From the NCBI GenBank assembly GCA_964007475.1, contig OZ023273.1, positions 100,854,533 to 100,918,532 of the forward strand: a stretch of DNA of 64,000 nt. Reading direction: 5' to 3'. This DNA comes from Hybos culiciformis. Its lineage: Eukaryota > Arthropoda > Insecta > Diptera > Hybotidae. This document shows, in pieces, positions 47,590-61,387 of this stretch. The stretch's first letter is position 1. Every line of letters begins with the position of its first letter. A program made the position numbers and the translations under genes. Under the pieces are notes generated by a model that saw only the letters and a list, made by a program, of their open reading frames with translations, ran no database searches and was not told the DNA's origin.

Positions 47590-48930
47590 TATAAATACTC
47601 TGGATTAAAATTTTTTTTGTACCCTGGAAAAAAAAAATGGGTGGAAAATTAACTATAAATAAAATATAGCATTTGATTATAACTAAAACTAAGTTATTTT
47701 CTGGCAGTATGTGATGCAAATTTTGCCTGTATTATTAAATATATGAATTATAGCTAAAGTTGCTAAACAAAAATAATAAATATTTTTAATTTTTTATGCA
47801 AATAATAAATAACAAAAATATTTTATAAAATGGAATATTGCTATAAAAGTATTTTTTCTTACTGACAAATAACTAATTTTGCTAAAGTCATCTACAAGTT
47901 CGATTTGACCTATGTATAAGTCAACGAAATTATGTATGCATCATATATCTGTGTTGTCAGTGTAGAAAGTATTATGTAATTAAAATCTATTTCACATTTA
48001 AGAAAATAATATTCAATTGATTAAAATAAATCTAAAATTAATGAAAAATAAAGGAAATAATTATAACTAATATTGTTCAATAAATTTTTTTTTTATTTTC
48101 TGCATTGATTACAAGAAATTTAGAAAATTCTATAAAAAAAAGAGAGTTTAAAATAAAAACTAAAACCATCTATATTATTTTTATGTGATAAAAAGACAAA
48201 AAAAGAAGAATTAAAATAATTTTCTTAGAATTCTGGATAAAAACTTTATATCTTGAGGGATTTTCTTTAGTTATTATAAAAATGAATTATGAACACTGGG
48301 TTTTTTTTATATTTTTATTAAAAATTTTCGCTCGTTATGCATCACAAAATCAATATTCAATGGCTCTACTATATTGTATAGAAATGATGTAAAATAAATA
48401 AAACTTAATTAAAATTGGTGTCATAATAAAAATCGATGAAAATACGTTTTATGAAACTGATCACATTGAACTCAATTATTGAACTCTTGTGAAACTTATG
48501 GCACCTGTCAATGGAATATATTTTCTTAAAGAGTGACATCTTATAATATAGCAACTATATAATATGTGTATATATAGTTTTATGTCACACAAATAACCTA
48601 TATATAATAAAACAGTAAAAAAAGTTTTTTTCTTTAAAAATTCTGAATTTATTATCTTCATGAAAAGAGATTAATTAAGGTTGCGTTTAAATTTATATAA
48701 TGAATTTTCAGATGTTTGAATTTGAAATACTTAAAAATAATTTGCTAGAGGAGATAATATCTTAATTTTCGAAAAAAAAAAATTAAAAAATATTAAAATT
48801 ACTTTTATAGAATGATAAAAATTCTTCAATTTGAATCAATAGATCAAATATTAAAACTAAATATTATCAAAAAACTAAAATAATTGAATTCATTTTCATT
48901 CAGATGTCAAACTAAGCAACCCCATTTCGA
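47590..48930. other. AT-rich non-coding stretch
   Basis: It contains the 3' UTR of the HIP1-like gene (AATAAA near 47656). The minus-strand frame 48476-48661 (starting MKIINSEFLKKKTFF) has no splice or domain support. Confidence 0.4.
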
Positions 48931-49262
48931 AAAATATATTTTAATGTGCATGTGATCGGTAAGTTGTATTTACAATCGTAAATTTACTTTCTTCATTTTG
49001 AATTTTTGTTTATTTTTTGCATTGCAAATGTATTGATTGCAACTACCTCTCACATGCACATTAAAACAGTATACAAAACATGTTAATAAAATTTGTTATA
49101 CAGCTCGTTGTGTATATATACACAAAAACACATACACATGTTAATTATATCCCTCGACCTAACGGTCTCGTTATATAAGTATTGACTCGTGTCTATGTGT
49201 TTTTGTGTATACACAACTCGTTGTAATAACAAATTTTCTTAACATGTGTTGTAATCTACTAT
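48930..49262 (+). repeat. Dispersed repeat family, locus 3, with palindrome copy C
   Basis: It begins with CGGTAAGTTGTATTTACA (about 48957) and GCAACTACCTCTCACATGCA (49039), then ATTAAAACAGTATAC. It continues into a palindrome (49074-49247; centre CTCGACCTAACGGTCTCG near 49153-49170; arms include CTCGTTGTGTAT and ACACAAAAACACAT) and ends TGTAATCTACTATT. The 62-67 bp tandem units found in the other two loci are absent, an internal deletion form. Confidence 0.7.
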
Positions 49263-51667
49263 TACATAATCCTGTTTACCCAAATACCATTAAACACAAC
49301 TTTGTGCTTCTATAAATTCTGTTTTTGCCCGAAAATACACTTTAACTTGTTCTCATTTATTCTAATGTGAGCTTTGCCAAAAAGAAATTATTTAAAAGCT
49401 TAATTGACAACGTTATAATAAATGAAAAAATTGGCAAAATTTTATTTCTTTTGAGTTATCAAATCATAATATTCAATCACATTGTAAAAATACGAAAAAG
49501 ATATACCAATAATTCAAAATTACGTCAAGTCGTTGGTGATGTACAAAAAAAAGCGATTCGCGACAAAAATGTGGATTATGAAATTAATACGAAGCAAAAA
49601 GGGTAGCTGAAAAATGTATATTATGCCAAAAAAAAGATACGAAATTTCTTTATGCTAATATTGTAGTTGTTGAACGTATATCTTCTCTGTTTAGAAATAG
49701 TTTTTTTTTTGCGAACTGACTTTTTTTAATTGTATTAGGGAAAATGTCTTTTTCTGAAAATTTTTTGGGCCAACAGTACTTTAACATTCAATATTACCTG
49801 CATGAACAAACTACTGTACCTACCACTGATGTGTGAAAAAAAAATTCTAAATGTAGGTGCATTCTAAATATTATTTATAATTTATTGTCGTGTAAGTATA
49901 AAAATGTAAGAAAATTTTTCAATAACAGCGTAGTAGTAATACCAAAAAGGGTAAAATAAATTAAGGCATGAGCTAATTTACATAATGTTCAAGAAAATGA
50001 AAATAAGTTGATAGATAATCAAAAACAATTTCAACAATTGAAAATTTTTAATAAGCTATGATGCAACACCAAAAAATAATTAATTTAAACTTCAATTTCT
50101 TTAAAGTATGAAATATCAAAACATCAAAATGAAAAATTTAACTTTTTTTTTTTAATTTCTTAACGTTCAAGATTTGATATGAATATTTTTCTATTTAATT
50201 TATTTATAATGCAATAATTGTCAGACATAACGAACTATACACTCCAGCAACTACATTGATTCTGTATGTATGAACTTTGTGTACGTAATTCAACCAGATA
50301 TCAAGTTATATTCCTAACATTGAAATATTTATGTCAATTGCATAATTTTATTTTGTCTCTCTCACGTATCATCACAATTTTTACTTTTGATTTCAATATT
50401 GAAATCTAATCTACTGAACTGGTCAGTTCAGTTCAGTTGCATTAAGTCCAACTAGACAATTTAGTAAATTAATACACTTTAAATCTAACTATGTATTAAA
50501 AATATTGAATATCTTATTTAAGTAGAAATCAATATTATGAATTTCAGAACATAGTTTCACGCACATTAAGTTGATTTCAATTTTGGTTGTATAATTTGTG
50601 TTTTCATTCTATAATTTATAATTTGGAATAAATAAGTTATGTTTCAAACGCATTACGTAGGCATTTCGTAGGCATTAAGTAGCAATTTTGCATTTGCGAG
50701 AAAAGAGTGATTTATCTGTTTTTAGGTCGAATTTTATGAACCGAACTGGCATTTACTTTTCTGTCTAAGCTTTAACAGAGGAACTTAATGAATATTCTTA
50801 ATGATGATAACAACGAAAAATTAAATTTAGCGAGAATGTAATTAATGAGTTTTATTTTCAAGCTGCCTATATGTATGATGTAGACGTAATTTTCAACAAA
50901 ATAATTACAACCTTCATTGCTAACATTAAGTTATTAAAATTAATTTAAAATTGAGGTTCCTAAATAAGTATAAATTAATAATGTATGACTAATAAATTCT
51001 TCAAATCAAATTAAATAGTAAATTCAATATTATGTTATGTATTTAATATCTTTATTATATTGAAAAAAGGTACATAACTGATAATTTAATTCTGAAGTGA
51101 GGTAATTAATATTTGGGTTAAATTCACATTTAATATGAAACAAAATTATGAATCATATAATGCTATTTATCAAAAAAATATCAACATTACTATGCGACTC
51201 ATAGACAATATCCCATTACTCTTGCTTTTTGTCGGCAATTACAATAAATTTCAATTATAGTAGTTTACTACATAATGTAATAATAAATTAAAGATTTAAA
51301 ATGAAATTTAACATGCCCTATAAGATTAAAGAATCTTATTGTTCACATAAATAATAAAATAGAAAAACTAAAACACCTTCAATTAATATATAATTTTAAA
51401 GTGAAGGCAATAATAATTTATATTAATTCCATTCTATAAAAACACTTTACTTGTTATTGTTTTTCATTTTTATAATTGTTATTCTTTTTAACATCAAGTT
51501 TTTCCAAATTCATATAAAAACCATAATAAAATTATTTCCAATCACAGTTTAAATTTTAATTTTAATCTTAAATATTAATAATTAAATAATACCACAATAA
51601 AGTAAAGGATAAAATAGAATAGAAAAAAAAAAGCAAAAAAGAATTCCTTTTTAATTTTTATAATAAA
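49262..51667. other. AT-rich stretch with one unexplained open frame
   Basis: The frame at 49367-49606 contains KLRQVVGDVQKKAIRDKNVD, less biased than chance frames here, but it has no ATG start, splice sites or family I know; it may be a pseudogene or exon remnant. TCAGTTCAGTTCAGTT at about 50427 resembles repeated initiators. Nothing else is supported. Confidence 0.35.
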
Positions 51668-54326
51668 ATGTTAAAGGTGAGAGTTTGGAAATATAGACAA
51701 ACACATGTTCTGTATAAAATTAAGTGCACGTACTTGTTGAAGCCGAAATCAAAAATTTTGTAGTGGACATCACACAGTATCATTGTAAAAAGTATATTTT
51801 ACTACTATAGTTTGTAAATATATGTAAATATGGCAATCGAAATTGTTCATTTACTGATTGAGACGTCAAAGACGTATGAGCCGATTGAGTTGGATTTGAG
51901 ACTATTTTAAAAGATTTTGCAACAAAATAATTCCACATTTTTAAAGTTATGGAACTAGCTTCATTGGGGACAAAAAAATACAAAACGCGAAAAGGAATTG
52001 CTTATTTTATTTTATTGCCAAACACTTGATTGGAATATAAAATGAAGTGGAAAAAATATTTCAAAAATATTAAAAATTATTTTCCCGATAAAGTAATGAT
52101 TAAAGAATAATATACGACGCTAAAATACCATTAATATTATTTGAAATAGATACTATGAGTAATTTAAATGTAGATTAGGGAATATTCACTTAAGTATCAT
52201 TTAATATAAAACACATTAACTATAAAAAAAAGAAATCTATATACATAATACTTTGATAAAGAATAAGAATTTTAAGTACATTATTTTGCGATTTGAATTC
52301 GTTAATGTACATTAACAAGCAATATATAATTTATATCTGATACACATCTTCGAGTATAAACTTTTTTTTTTACTATCGTTACATTTTCTCTTCCTTTGGG
52401 ACTAATTTGTCCATCAGAAAATAAAAGTTATTCAACGATAAAAATTAACACAAAAATGTATAATAAAAATGAAAATGTTGAATCTCTTCAAAAAATAAAG
52501 TTCAATAATACCCTCGGGTAGTTTTCTAAAAATTATCTAATTGGAGAACTCACATAGTGAACATATATCATTTTTGTTCGCCCCTTTATATATTTAAAAA
52601 AAAAAGGAAACATAATGTTATTATGACCATAGTTTTGAATTTGTACACATTCATAATCTTTATTTTTTTTTTTATTTTATCTCAATGAATCCTTATTTGA
52701 GTAGAAATTTCCTTTCTAAAAAGTTTTATTTTATTAATTTTTCTCCTGTTATTTTCATAGATATCATCTTTACTACTTATCTCATTGTTGATTTATACGA
52801 AAGCGTTTGTTCTACATCAATTAGACTTAAATCATGCTACTTCTCTAACACATTCAGCTGGACCTCTCTTACAAATCGAGCAAATTAATGCTCAGCAGCA
52901 AAAATTGCAACAACAATTATTGGAACAACTGCATCAACAGCAGCAACAACAAATTCAAAAACAACAGGAACAAGAACAACAAGTGCCACAAATTCAACAA
53001 GAAGATGAGACGCAACAACAAAATGAAATTAATGAATCATCTGAAGATTATGATTCTCATCCACAGTATACTTTCTCATACGATGTGAAAGATCCTGAAA
53101 CAGGCGATGATAAACAGCAAGAAGAGAATCGTGATGGTGATGTTGTTAAGGGACAGGTAGTCATAAAATTTATAAATAAATATTTATATTTTCTAACTGC
53201 CAAATTTTTAAAAATTTTATAGTATTCTCTCGTTGAGCCTGATGGGAATCGCAGAACTGTCGAGTACACAGCCGATTCAATCAATGGATTTAATGCTATT
53301 GTTTCCAGACATCCAATATCAACTGCAGAACCTCAAAAAGATCAACGAATTGAAATAGAACAGATCCAAAGAGATTTAGAACAACGTATAGAGCAAAAAA
53401 GACGTGAACAAGAAGAACAGTCACAGCGGGAACAGGAAGACCAATTGCGCAAAGAACAGGAAGATCAATTGCGTGCATCAGTTATACAAAATCAACAGCA
53501 GCGTTTAACTAATGCTCAAGCTATACTGGCGCAGAGTTTGCGTGATTCGGTATTAGGTCATCGAATTCATTCAACTGTGATTTCACAATCACCAACTATT
53601 TTATCAGAGATACCTGGAACAGCAGTATTAGCGCATTCACAGCATGTTGCTACTTTAGAACATCAACGTCCAACAATTATTCAACGCATTCATCATCCTG
53701 CAACTACTCTATTGCAAACACATTTAATTCATTCTCCTATTCTTCTCACGACAAGATATAATAGTATTTTGGCGGATGGTACAATAATTGGCAATGGTAT
53801 TAATGGAAATGGTAAAAGTGAACTAAATAATGAGAATGATGAAAATGGGGTTAATAATGGAAACGGCATTAATGGAAATGGTAGCAATGGAAGCAATGGT
53901 AATGGATTGCAAAAGAATGATAAAAATGGACTTCAAGACAATCTTTCTAACGATTCCAACGGTTCTTTAGAGGATTTAACGCTTGAAAACGACAACAATG
54001 TACTAAATGGAAATGGTAATGGAAAAAATGGTAATGGAAAAAATGGTAATGGTAATGGAAAAAATGGTAATGGTAATGGAAAAAATGGAAATGGTAATGG
54101 AAAAAATGGAAATGGCACAAACGGACTGAGACTGCCCTCAAATGGTAATGGAAAAAATGGTAACGGCATGAATGGTAATGGGATAAATGGCAATGGAAAA
54201 AATGGTAATGGCAATGGTAATGGTAATGGTAGAACTAATGGTAACGGCAGAAATGGCAATGCGAACGGAACTAATGGTAATCGAAAAAATGGTAATGGAA
54301 TAAATGGGAATCAACGTGTATGCTAG
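51668..54326 (+). CDS. RR-2 cuticular protein with poly-Q arm and Asn-Gly repeat tail, ~502 aa
   Basis: Exon 1 (51668-51676) is ATG TTA AAG with a strong donor GTGAGA. Exon 2 (52761-53156) continues in phase 0, giving the signal peptide [20 protein letters not shown]. Exon 3 (53223-54326) joins in phase 0 inside the chitin-binding domain. A tiny first exon splitting the signal peptide is common in insect cuticular genes. Residues ~50-100 are Gln-rich. Residues ~103-166 form the Rebers-Riddiford RR-2 domain ([50 protein letters not shown]), which binds chitin in hard cuticle. Then come a Glu/Gln/Arg-rich segment ([15 protein letters not shown]) and a long tail of NGNGK/NGNG repeats to the end. 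The length is far above the usual 120-250 aa. AATAAA occurs near 54398. Confidence 0.9.
53790..54316 (+). repeat. Coding minisatellite for Asn-Gly repeats
   Basis: A run of AATGGTAATGGAAAA-type units encodes NGNGK and NGNG about forty times, with a few non-repeat interruptions. It forms the C-terminal third of the cuticular protein. Codons vary (AAT/AAC, GGT/GGA/GGC), so selection on the protein, not only slippage, may maintain it. Confidence 0.8.
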
Positions 54327-54329
54327 ATA

Positions 54330-55290
54330 ATTCCAAGAATACTTAAATACACCGCCAATAATGTGTTTCATGAAATGCAACTTCAGCGCTTTAATCGAAT
54401 AAAAAATAAAAAATAAAAAAAAAAATATGATTATTAATTTTAAGGATATTATTATATTTATTATATTAAAAAAATTAAATCTAACCAAAAATTTACCGAT
54501 TTACCTTTGATGGTACGAGGTCATTTTACATAAATTTTAAGCAAGGCATTTTACTATTATTTATTAACAATGTAATATTATTATAATTTTTGTTATTATA
54601 TATGGAAGAGTTATCATATTAATATTATTATATTAATTATTTATTATTCTTATATGTTTTTTATAAAAAAAAAATTACATTTTTATATCTCAATGATTAT
54701 TAAAAATCAACTTGAAAATCCAAAAAAAAAAAAAAATGTTTAAATGTTATTTTTTTAATACCAAAACATACAAAATTTGAAAACTTTTGCTTTTGTTGTA
54801 TATGCGTACTTTCTATAGAGTTAGAGTCATTTTAGTTAGAGACATTCGTATAGTTAAATTACATATTAAAATGTTCCAAAAACTTAAAGTGAACTCTTAA
54901 TGCAGTCAGAGATCACAACATATTTATAAATTAAAATTGTAGTCTCGATAACTTCGATATTTCTTTTTCTTTAATCTTATCTTTATACTACTTATTGATC
55001 ATCATTCAATATACCATATTTTTAGTTTATAAATAATTAAAGATACTAAGTATAAATAAATTTTAAATAGGATACGATTTCCTATAATAGTTTTATATTA
55101 AATAAACACAATAAAATTGACAAGTATTTTACCTTTAAATCAAAATTAAACTCTATGAGATAAATAATTTCGAAAAATCTACAAACAAGAAAAAAAAAAC
55201 AATAAACAAAATAATTTACTTTTTTAGCGTTATTTTCAATTTTTTTTTGTACAAAACTTCAGCCCTAGAGACCAAAATATTTTTGGCGAA
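54330..55290. other. AT-rich non-coding stretch
   Basis: It contains the 3' UTR of the cuticular gene with several AATAAA motifs near 54398-54415. Nothing else is seen. Confidence 0.4.
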
Positions 55291-55569
55291 TCAAATTCTA
55301 TTCTTTATTAAAAAATTCAAAAGGATCAGAAGAATATAATAAAAAACAAAATTCCAAAAAAGTATCCCTTCTGAATTGAACACAAAGCATCTAGGACAAT
55401 TGGTTGTAAAGTTGTTCAAGTCTTCTTTTAAAATTTCCGCATAGTTATATCTGAATACATGCAGATGGCATACACATTGTTTCCTTGTGTATGACAACTT
55501 TCTTGAACAACAGCTTACAAAAAAATAAAATATGTATAAAAAATTAATGAATAAGAATATACCTGTCAA
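55291..55569 (-). pseudogene. Cys-containing exon-like frame, possibly chemosensory-protein derived
   Basis: The frame contains CCSRKLSYTRKQCVCHL, then AEILKEDLNNFTTNCPRCF and NSEG. The segment ELKEDL..(A/T)..C-x2-C...EG is like the second half of insect chemosensory proteins (OS-D family), but the spacing between Cys pairs is longer than the family's C-x18-C-x2-C, and the first half is not found nearby. There is no ATG at a sensible place and no clear splice sites. It may be a decayed exon or chance. Confidence 0.25.
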
Positions 55570-58500
55570 AACATTAAATTCTGTTTATTTAACTTCAAGT
55601 TTTGATTTAATAATACAAATTTCGAAAACAAAAATGTAATAAAACTTTTTATTTTCTTGCATAATTTATTTCGCGTCCAAAGTTTTTCTAATTTTACGGC
55701 TTTTAAAAAAAGACAAAAAAGATCTCAATAAAATATATATTAAGAAATGAAGAATACTTACTTAGTTTATATATTTATAACACTTCAAAATTCATTTTTT
55801 TATTTTTATTCTCTCTTTTATTTTTCGCATAGAAAATATTTACGTATTTATTATTGTAACAAGCGCATAAATAAAAGTATAAACAAAATATATTTTCAAA
55901 CTATACAAGGTGATTTCAATATAATAAAAATTTAACTATCGAAGTCTTCGATGTTACTTTCATTTAGATTTAGTAAGGCCATTAACAAAAATAACTAATT
56001 ACTAAAAATTTTACTTTTTGTTTACAAGCTTTATATGGTTGTGCAATCCCACAAAGTAAAGATAAATGAAATTTTAGAAACGAGAAAACAGTGATAAATT
56101 TGACTAACAATTATCTTAAAATTTTATGTTAGTATTTATTTCTATTTGTCATCATTCTATCATCTAAAACAGCGAAGCCCAAATTAGAACTAATTTAGAG
56201 CATATAGAAAATACTAAGGTTTTTTTCATATCACACCAACCCAATTTTTATTTAAAAAACATTCACTGTAAAAAAATTATTTCTAAAGACATAATTAAGA
56301 AAACTAAATTGTGTGTTGTATGTTTTTTGAATAAAATTACGTTTTATTTTTCAGTTTTAATTCAATCCTAAAAAATTTCAAAAATGCTTCTTAAGCTGAT
56401 ATATTACGATTCACATCAACTGACAAATTTTTTTTAAAAGCTTTCCTTTTCTATTTAAAACAAAAGATTTTTCTGTCAGATTTTTGTTTTACTTAATACA
56501 GAAATTTGTATGAGCCAGAAAGGGAAAGAGATATAAAATTAAGGAGAAATGATTGAAGAAAAAAGCTTGATTTAAAAATTTATTCAAATTTGACCCTTTC
56601 ACAAAAAATTCAACGGTCAATTGATTTAAATCGTACTCTAATAATATTTTATATAAAAAGTGATTCCTGCGGGATTTTAAAAAATTAAAATAAAATTGTA
56701 TAAAAGACCTTCCAGTCTAAAAGAGTAAGAAATATAAATTTTATATTTTTAACAGTGTATTTAAAAAGACTAGAAATAAAAAGGAAAAAAAAAATTTTTT
56801 TTTTTTTTGTGAATCAAAGTGAGCATACGAAATAATGAAATGAGTATACGATTTTATATGCGAGTATACGATTTTTTTTTTTCATTGAAAATGATTACAC
56901 ATTTTTTTATTCCTATGCATTTGAGTATAAAAAAAAAAAATTTTGCTCGCGAGCATAGGCTTGGGCATCAGTGATCTAAAACCTCTGCCTGAAAATTCAT
57001 TTTTGATATTCAAAAACTATAGGTTTATTTCCTTATTCTAACAAAAATCAAAGAATGATATAATTTTATTATAAAAAAGTAATTTATGCAAACTAGAATA
57101 CATCCTGGTAGACAAATTAGGTATAATAAAATTTACGATCAAATATTAATTTAAGAATGTAATTACAAAAAGACTAGAGCCTGATAGTCTACATCCAATT
57201 CTTATCTAAGTACAAGTATAGCAATTTCTATAGTTATTCTCATTCTGAATTAAAAATATTTTACCGACTAAATAAAATGATTGTTTTATAATGGATCAAT
57301 ATTGTTCATATGAAACAAAATTGTGTTAACTTAAAAATAACTATTATTATAAAAATTGGCGTTAATATTTTATACTCACTTGAAGCCTCATGTGTATTTA
57401 TCTAGCTACAATTTTGTATTTTTATATTTATATATGTCATATTTAATAGGAGCTCTCTAAAGTATAAATAAAAAACATATTTATAGTAAATAAAACCATG
57501 AAATAAAAATATTTTTGTCTCGTTAAACTTTTAAAAAGTAAATATTTAATAAGTTATACATAGGAATGAATGTTTGAACATTTTAAGTTTATTTTTATAA
57601 ATGGTTGCGTTACTTTCTCATATTTAGAATTACAAAATATTTTATTTTAGTCAATAAATATTTTTTTATACATTCACAAATTTACCGTGAAATTTTTGAA
57701 GAAAAAGAAAACATAATAAAAAATATAAAAATTTTTCTAAAATTTTTTTCTCATTTTATCTAGATTTTCTTTTTTGCATATATAGTAAAATTGCAAAAAA
57801 GTTGATGCTTTAATTTTTTTTTTGATTTTGCTTCCATATCAATTTTCACTCCATAGTACGCTAAGTTGGAAATAAGTGCCTCCAAAGGAATTTAATAAAT
57901 CTGACTTTGCACTAAACTTCAAAAAAGTTTTGGCAATTTTTAAAGTATGTTTTACAAATAATTCGAACCCATTGATTCAAAGTTCGCAATAAATGTATCT
58001 TATATCTTATATCTTTATAAGTTTCATATTAAGTTAATATATATTGTATTATTATGTTTATAGTGACCTAGGAGCATAATCTTGATCAATGATTTCGAAT
58101 TATATCAAACATTTGTCAAAGCGATATTTTAAAATAATTTCTAAATAATTAAAATCAGTTTCTATTTATTTTTCTTAAAGAAAATAAGAATTTCCAATAA
58201 TAAATTTTTAGACATAAGACTTAAGTACGTATCCTACGTACTATTTTTTCCTTTATAATAAAATTTACGTAAACTTTTAATATAAATATGTAGGTTAATG
58301 AGGTGAACCATTTAACATGTTTTAATGTTTTTTAATGTTTTACCTTTTAATTTAATAAAATTTAATTTCTCTTTATCTACAGAGGTTAAAAAGTTTGAAG
58401 TCAATTCAATGTTTTTAACTTAATGGATTTTGTTAGGCTGAGGTTAACAAAAAAAAAAAAATATATATATATACATATATGTATATACATATATCTAAGA

Positions 58501-60290
58501 AGCATACAATATAAAATCTGGCCTGACATTTATAGTAAATATATTTTAAATATAAATTGAAATAACTGAACAGTCTATAAGTATATATACCGTAGTACAA
58601 TAATGTAAATATAATATTCTTTTTATATAAAATCTACCAATTTTTTGGAAAAGAAATATAATACACAAAGATTTTATTCATCAAGTTATATTAAGCATAG
58701 CTAAAATTTACTCCTGAGAAAACAATTTCAATGCTTTCATTCAATATTTTTTTTTTCTTATTATTTATGCAAAGAGTGTGAACGAAAAAAAACTATATTA
58801 TTTATATAAGGGTGAGCTGCGATAAACGATAAGAGATTTGATAATAGGGAAGATAAAAGAGTTGAACAACGCTTAGTTCTCTATTATGTTTATAATGGAG
58901 CTGTAATCAGTATTTTTGCAATTTGAAAAAAGTCAAACATTAAATTTGAAAAAAAAATATACGGATATATGGATACCCTAAGTTATAAATGCAACGATAC
59001 TAGAAAACAAACTTATCACAGCTTTTATCGCAGCTCCAGTATAAACAGTTACGCCTATATAAATTTTCTCTTCTACACTGTTATTGTTTGCATCGATATA
59101 AACCCACCCTTACGTATAACATTTTCAATAAAAAATTTTCTCTTCTTAAATAATTAATAATCCGAATAATAGAAAAAAAAATTGTTTTTTTTTTTTTGTT
59201 ATTTTAGATTGAAAATAAAATCATTGTATGAATAATATGTATAGGTACATTTTTGAATATCAATTCTGTCCATTAAGACAGGTGAAACAAAGTCCCTAAT
59301 GGTACATATACATATTATATGTAGTGTATTTCAAATGTATACATTTATTATGTACGTAATTATAATTCAAAAAGAAATATTTATTCTTCACATAAATTAT
59401 GTAGATAGGTCAAGTAATGTTAAATATATATATAAAAAAAAACTATGTTGAATTCTTTAGGTGAAGAAAAAGTTAAGTGACATTTTATATAATTTCGAAA
59501 TTGGAATTTCCTATTGTAATATTTACATTCTTATTTTTTTCAACATCTTCTTCAACTAAGTCAAGCAATAAGATTTAATTTTTATAAAATATAAAAATCT
59601 TTTTGAATTTTTAACTTACATAGGTACATATACAAATAAACATATCCTATGCAAATATGTTTCTAAGTTTAAAGTATATAATGTGAAATAAAACATTATA
59701 ATGTTTCTAAATCCATTTATAGTTTTTGGTAATATTTCATTAACATTTTTTTTTTCTGTTCAGTTTTTATTTTTATTATCTTCTTTTTCACTAACTTTTT
59801 GTTTTATTTCTAGGTTCTACCACTTAACTGTAGCATTGAAGTCAGTGTTTAACAAAACGGGTAATTTTTAGGTATCCAATGAATTTGACGTACCTTTATT
59901 TTCCTTCATGGTTAATTTCTTCGAAAAGTTATTTTGTGCCTTACCAAAAAAAAAAAGATAAAGGAGAAAAAACATCTTGCGCAAATAAGGTTGAATTATT
60001 GTGCTATATTTTTGTTTGAGCTGCTTTAATAAATGACTGTGATGAAAGATAATAAATAATACAAAATACAATGACGTAGAATCTTTTATTTAGTCCTTTA
60101 TTATTTCTTTATTTGTTATTTTTAAAATGAGACGCTTGTGTAATATCGAAACCATTTTTCATAAAAAAAAAAGCATAAATGCTCCTTTTTATTATAAAAA
60201 GCTGGTAAACCACCCTATACATTGTACAGAGCACAATACTTTGTTTAAACCCTGATAAAAATTATTGAATTAAATAAAATAGAAAATATA
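55570..60290. other. AT-rich non-coding stretch with microsatellite
   Basis: A TA/CATATATG microsatellite lies at 58460-58495. GAGTATACGATTTT occurs twice (about 56841 and 56862). No supported gene; the plus frame at 58969-59157 has no splice or domain support. Confidence 0.4.
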
Positions 60291-60299
60291 AACTCTTCA

Positions 60300-60425
60300 T
60301 ATAGGTGGTAAGCTGGTAAGCCAGGGGTCCGGACAACAACTCCTCCAAGTTTCATCGAAATCGATTGAACAGTTTAGAAATGCATAAAAGACAAACAGAC
60401 ATACATTAATTTTTATATAATAGAT
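60300..60425 (+). repeat. RTE-like retroelement 3' end
   Basis: The motifs CCAAGTTTCATCGAAATCGA, TTGAACAGTTTAGAAATGCA and GACAAACAGACATACATTAA, followed by a TATATAATAGAT end, are the classic 3' tail found many times in insect genomes for RTE/CR1-type retroelements. Only the tail is present, as expected for 5'-truncated copies. Confidence 0.6.
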
Positions 60426-60429
60426 TTAT

Positions 60430-61379
60430 ACATCACAGACAAATAAATGAAATCAATTTTATCATTCTAACCAAAACTTTTATATTAATAATAACCACTG
60501 CTACTGCTGTGTACATATACTGTACATATAATATAATTGCATTTCTAAAACAAAAATTGTTGGTGAGACTATATGTAATGTCATTTATGGTAAATGTGAA
60601 AAGTAGGTTCCGAAATAATACACAAATTATCACCCAAAATGTTTGTGAAAAAACAAAGACAACGTATTATGAATTTTAATTATGGCATCTATATAGCATA
60701 GTTATAAAATCAGCTATTCTATTCATTAGGTATGTTAACTATATTTTCAATGGACGATTATCCTGAACAAGTAAAAAAGTTAATCAAAAAAGTTATAATT
60801 AGATAAAAAAAAAAAATTGTTTTTACTCTTATATATTGTGTGTACGCTGTGATGTATACACATTATATTCGTAACATCATACGTAATGTTACATCAAATT
60901 TTGTGTGACAAACAATAAAGAAGAACTAATGTAGAACAAAAAAAATATAATTATTTGATAAAGTTTAATTAAAATGTACATTAGAATAATGTTCTACTCA
61001 TAAACCTTTCGGTTTCATGTTCAATTGTTTCAAATGGGTTGGAGATTCAATTACTACATTCGATATTGCTTCTTTTTATTTTCGATATTATTACTATATA
61101 TAAATATAAATATATAATTAAATTAATTAAAAAACTGTTTAACCAATAATATTTATAATATTAAGACAAAAAAACAATTTTCTAAAAAATCATGACGATT
61201 CAAATCCTTTTGTTTTTTTAGAAATGACCAAATTGAAAATGGTAATAACTGGTTAGTTTTAAAAATGTTTATATTATTTAACACATATCATTAACATTTT
61301 CGGTGCTTAGTTCGTTGTGTTAATTTATTATGTTTCGCCTTACTACATTTTTATTAGCCTGAGCAAAATTTTTTTGTTG
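60430..61379. other. AT-rich non-coding stretch
   Basis: It contains a few short inverted motifs (for example GTAACATCATACGTAATGTTAC near 60871). No gene is seen. Confidence 0.4.
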
Positions 61380-61387
61380 CTTATTAT

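Noticed and set aside
50640..50670. Alternative first exon (MFQTHY) for the cuticular protein
   Set aside because: The MLK exon at 51668-51676 has a better donor (AAGGTGAGA) and gives a proper signal peptide.
53933..54488. Minus-strand Pro/Leu/Phe-rich and His/Phe-rich frames
   Set aside because: They are shadows of the Asn-Gly coding repeat on the plus strand.
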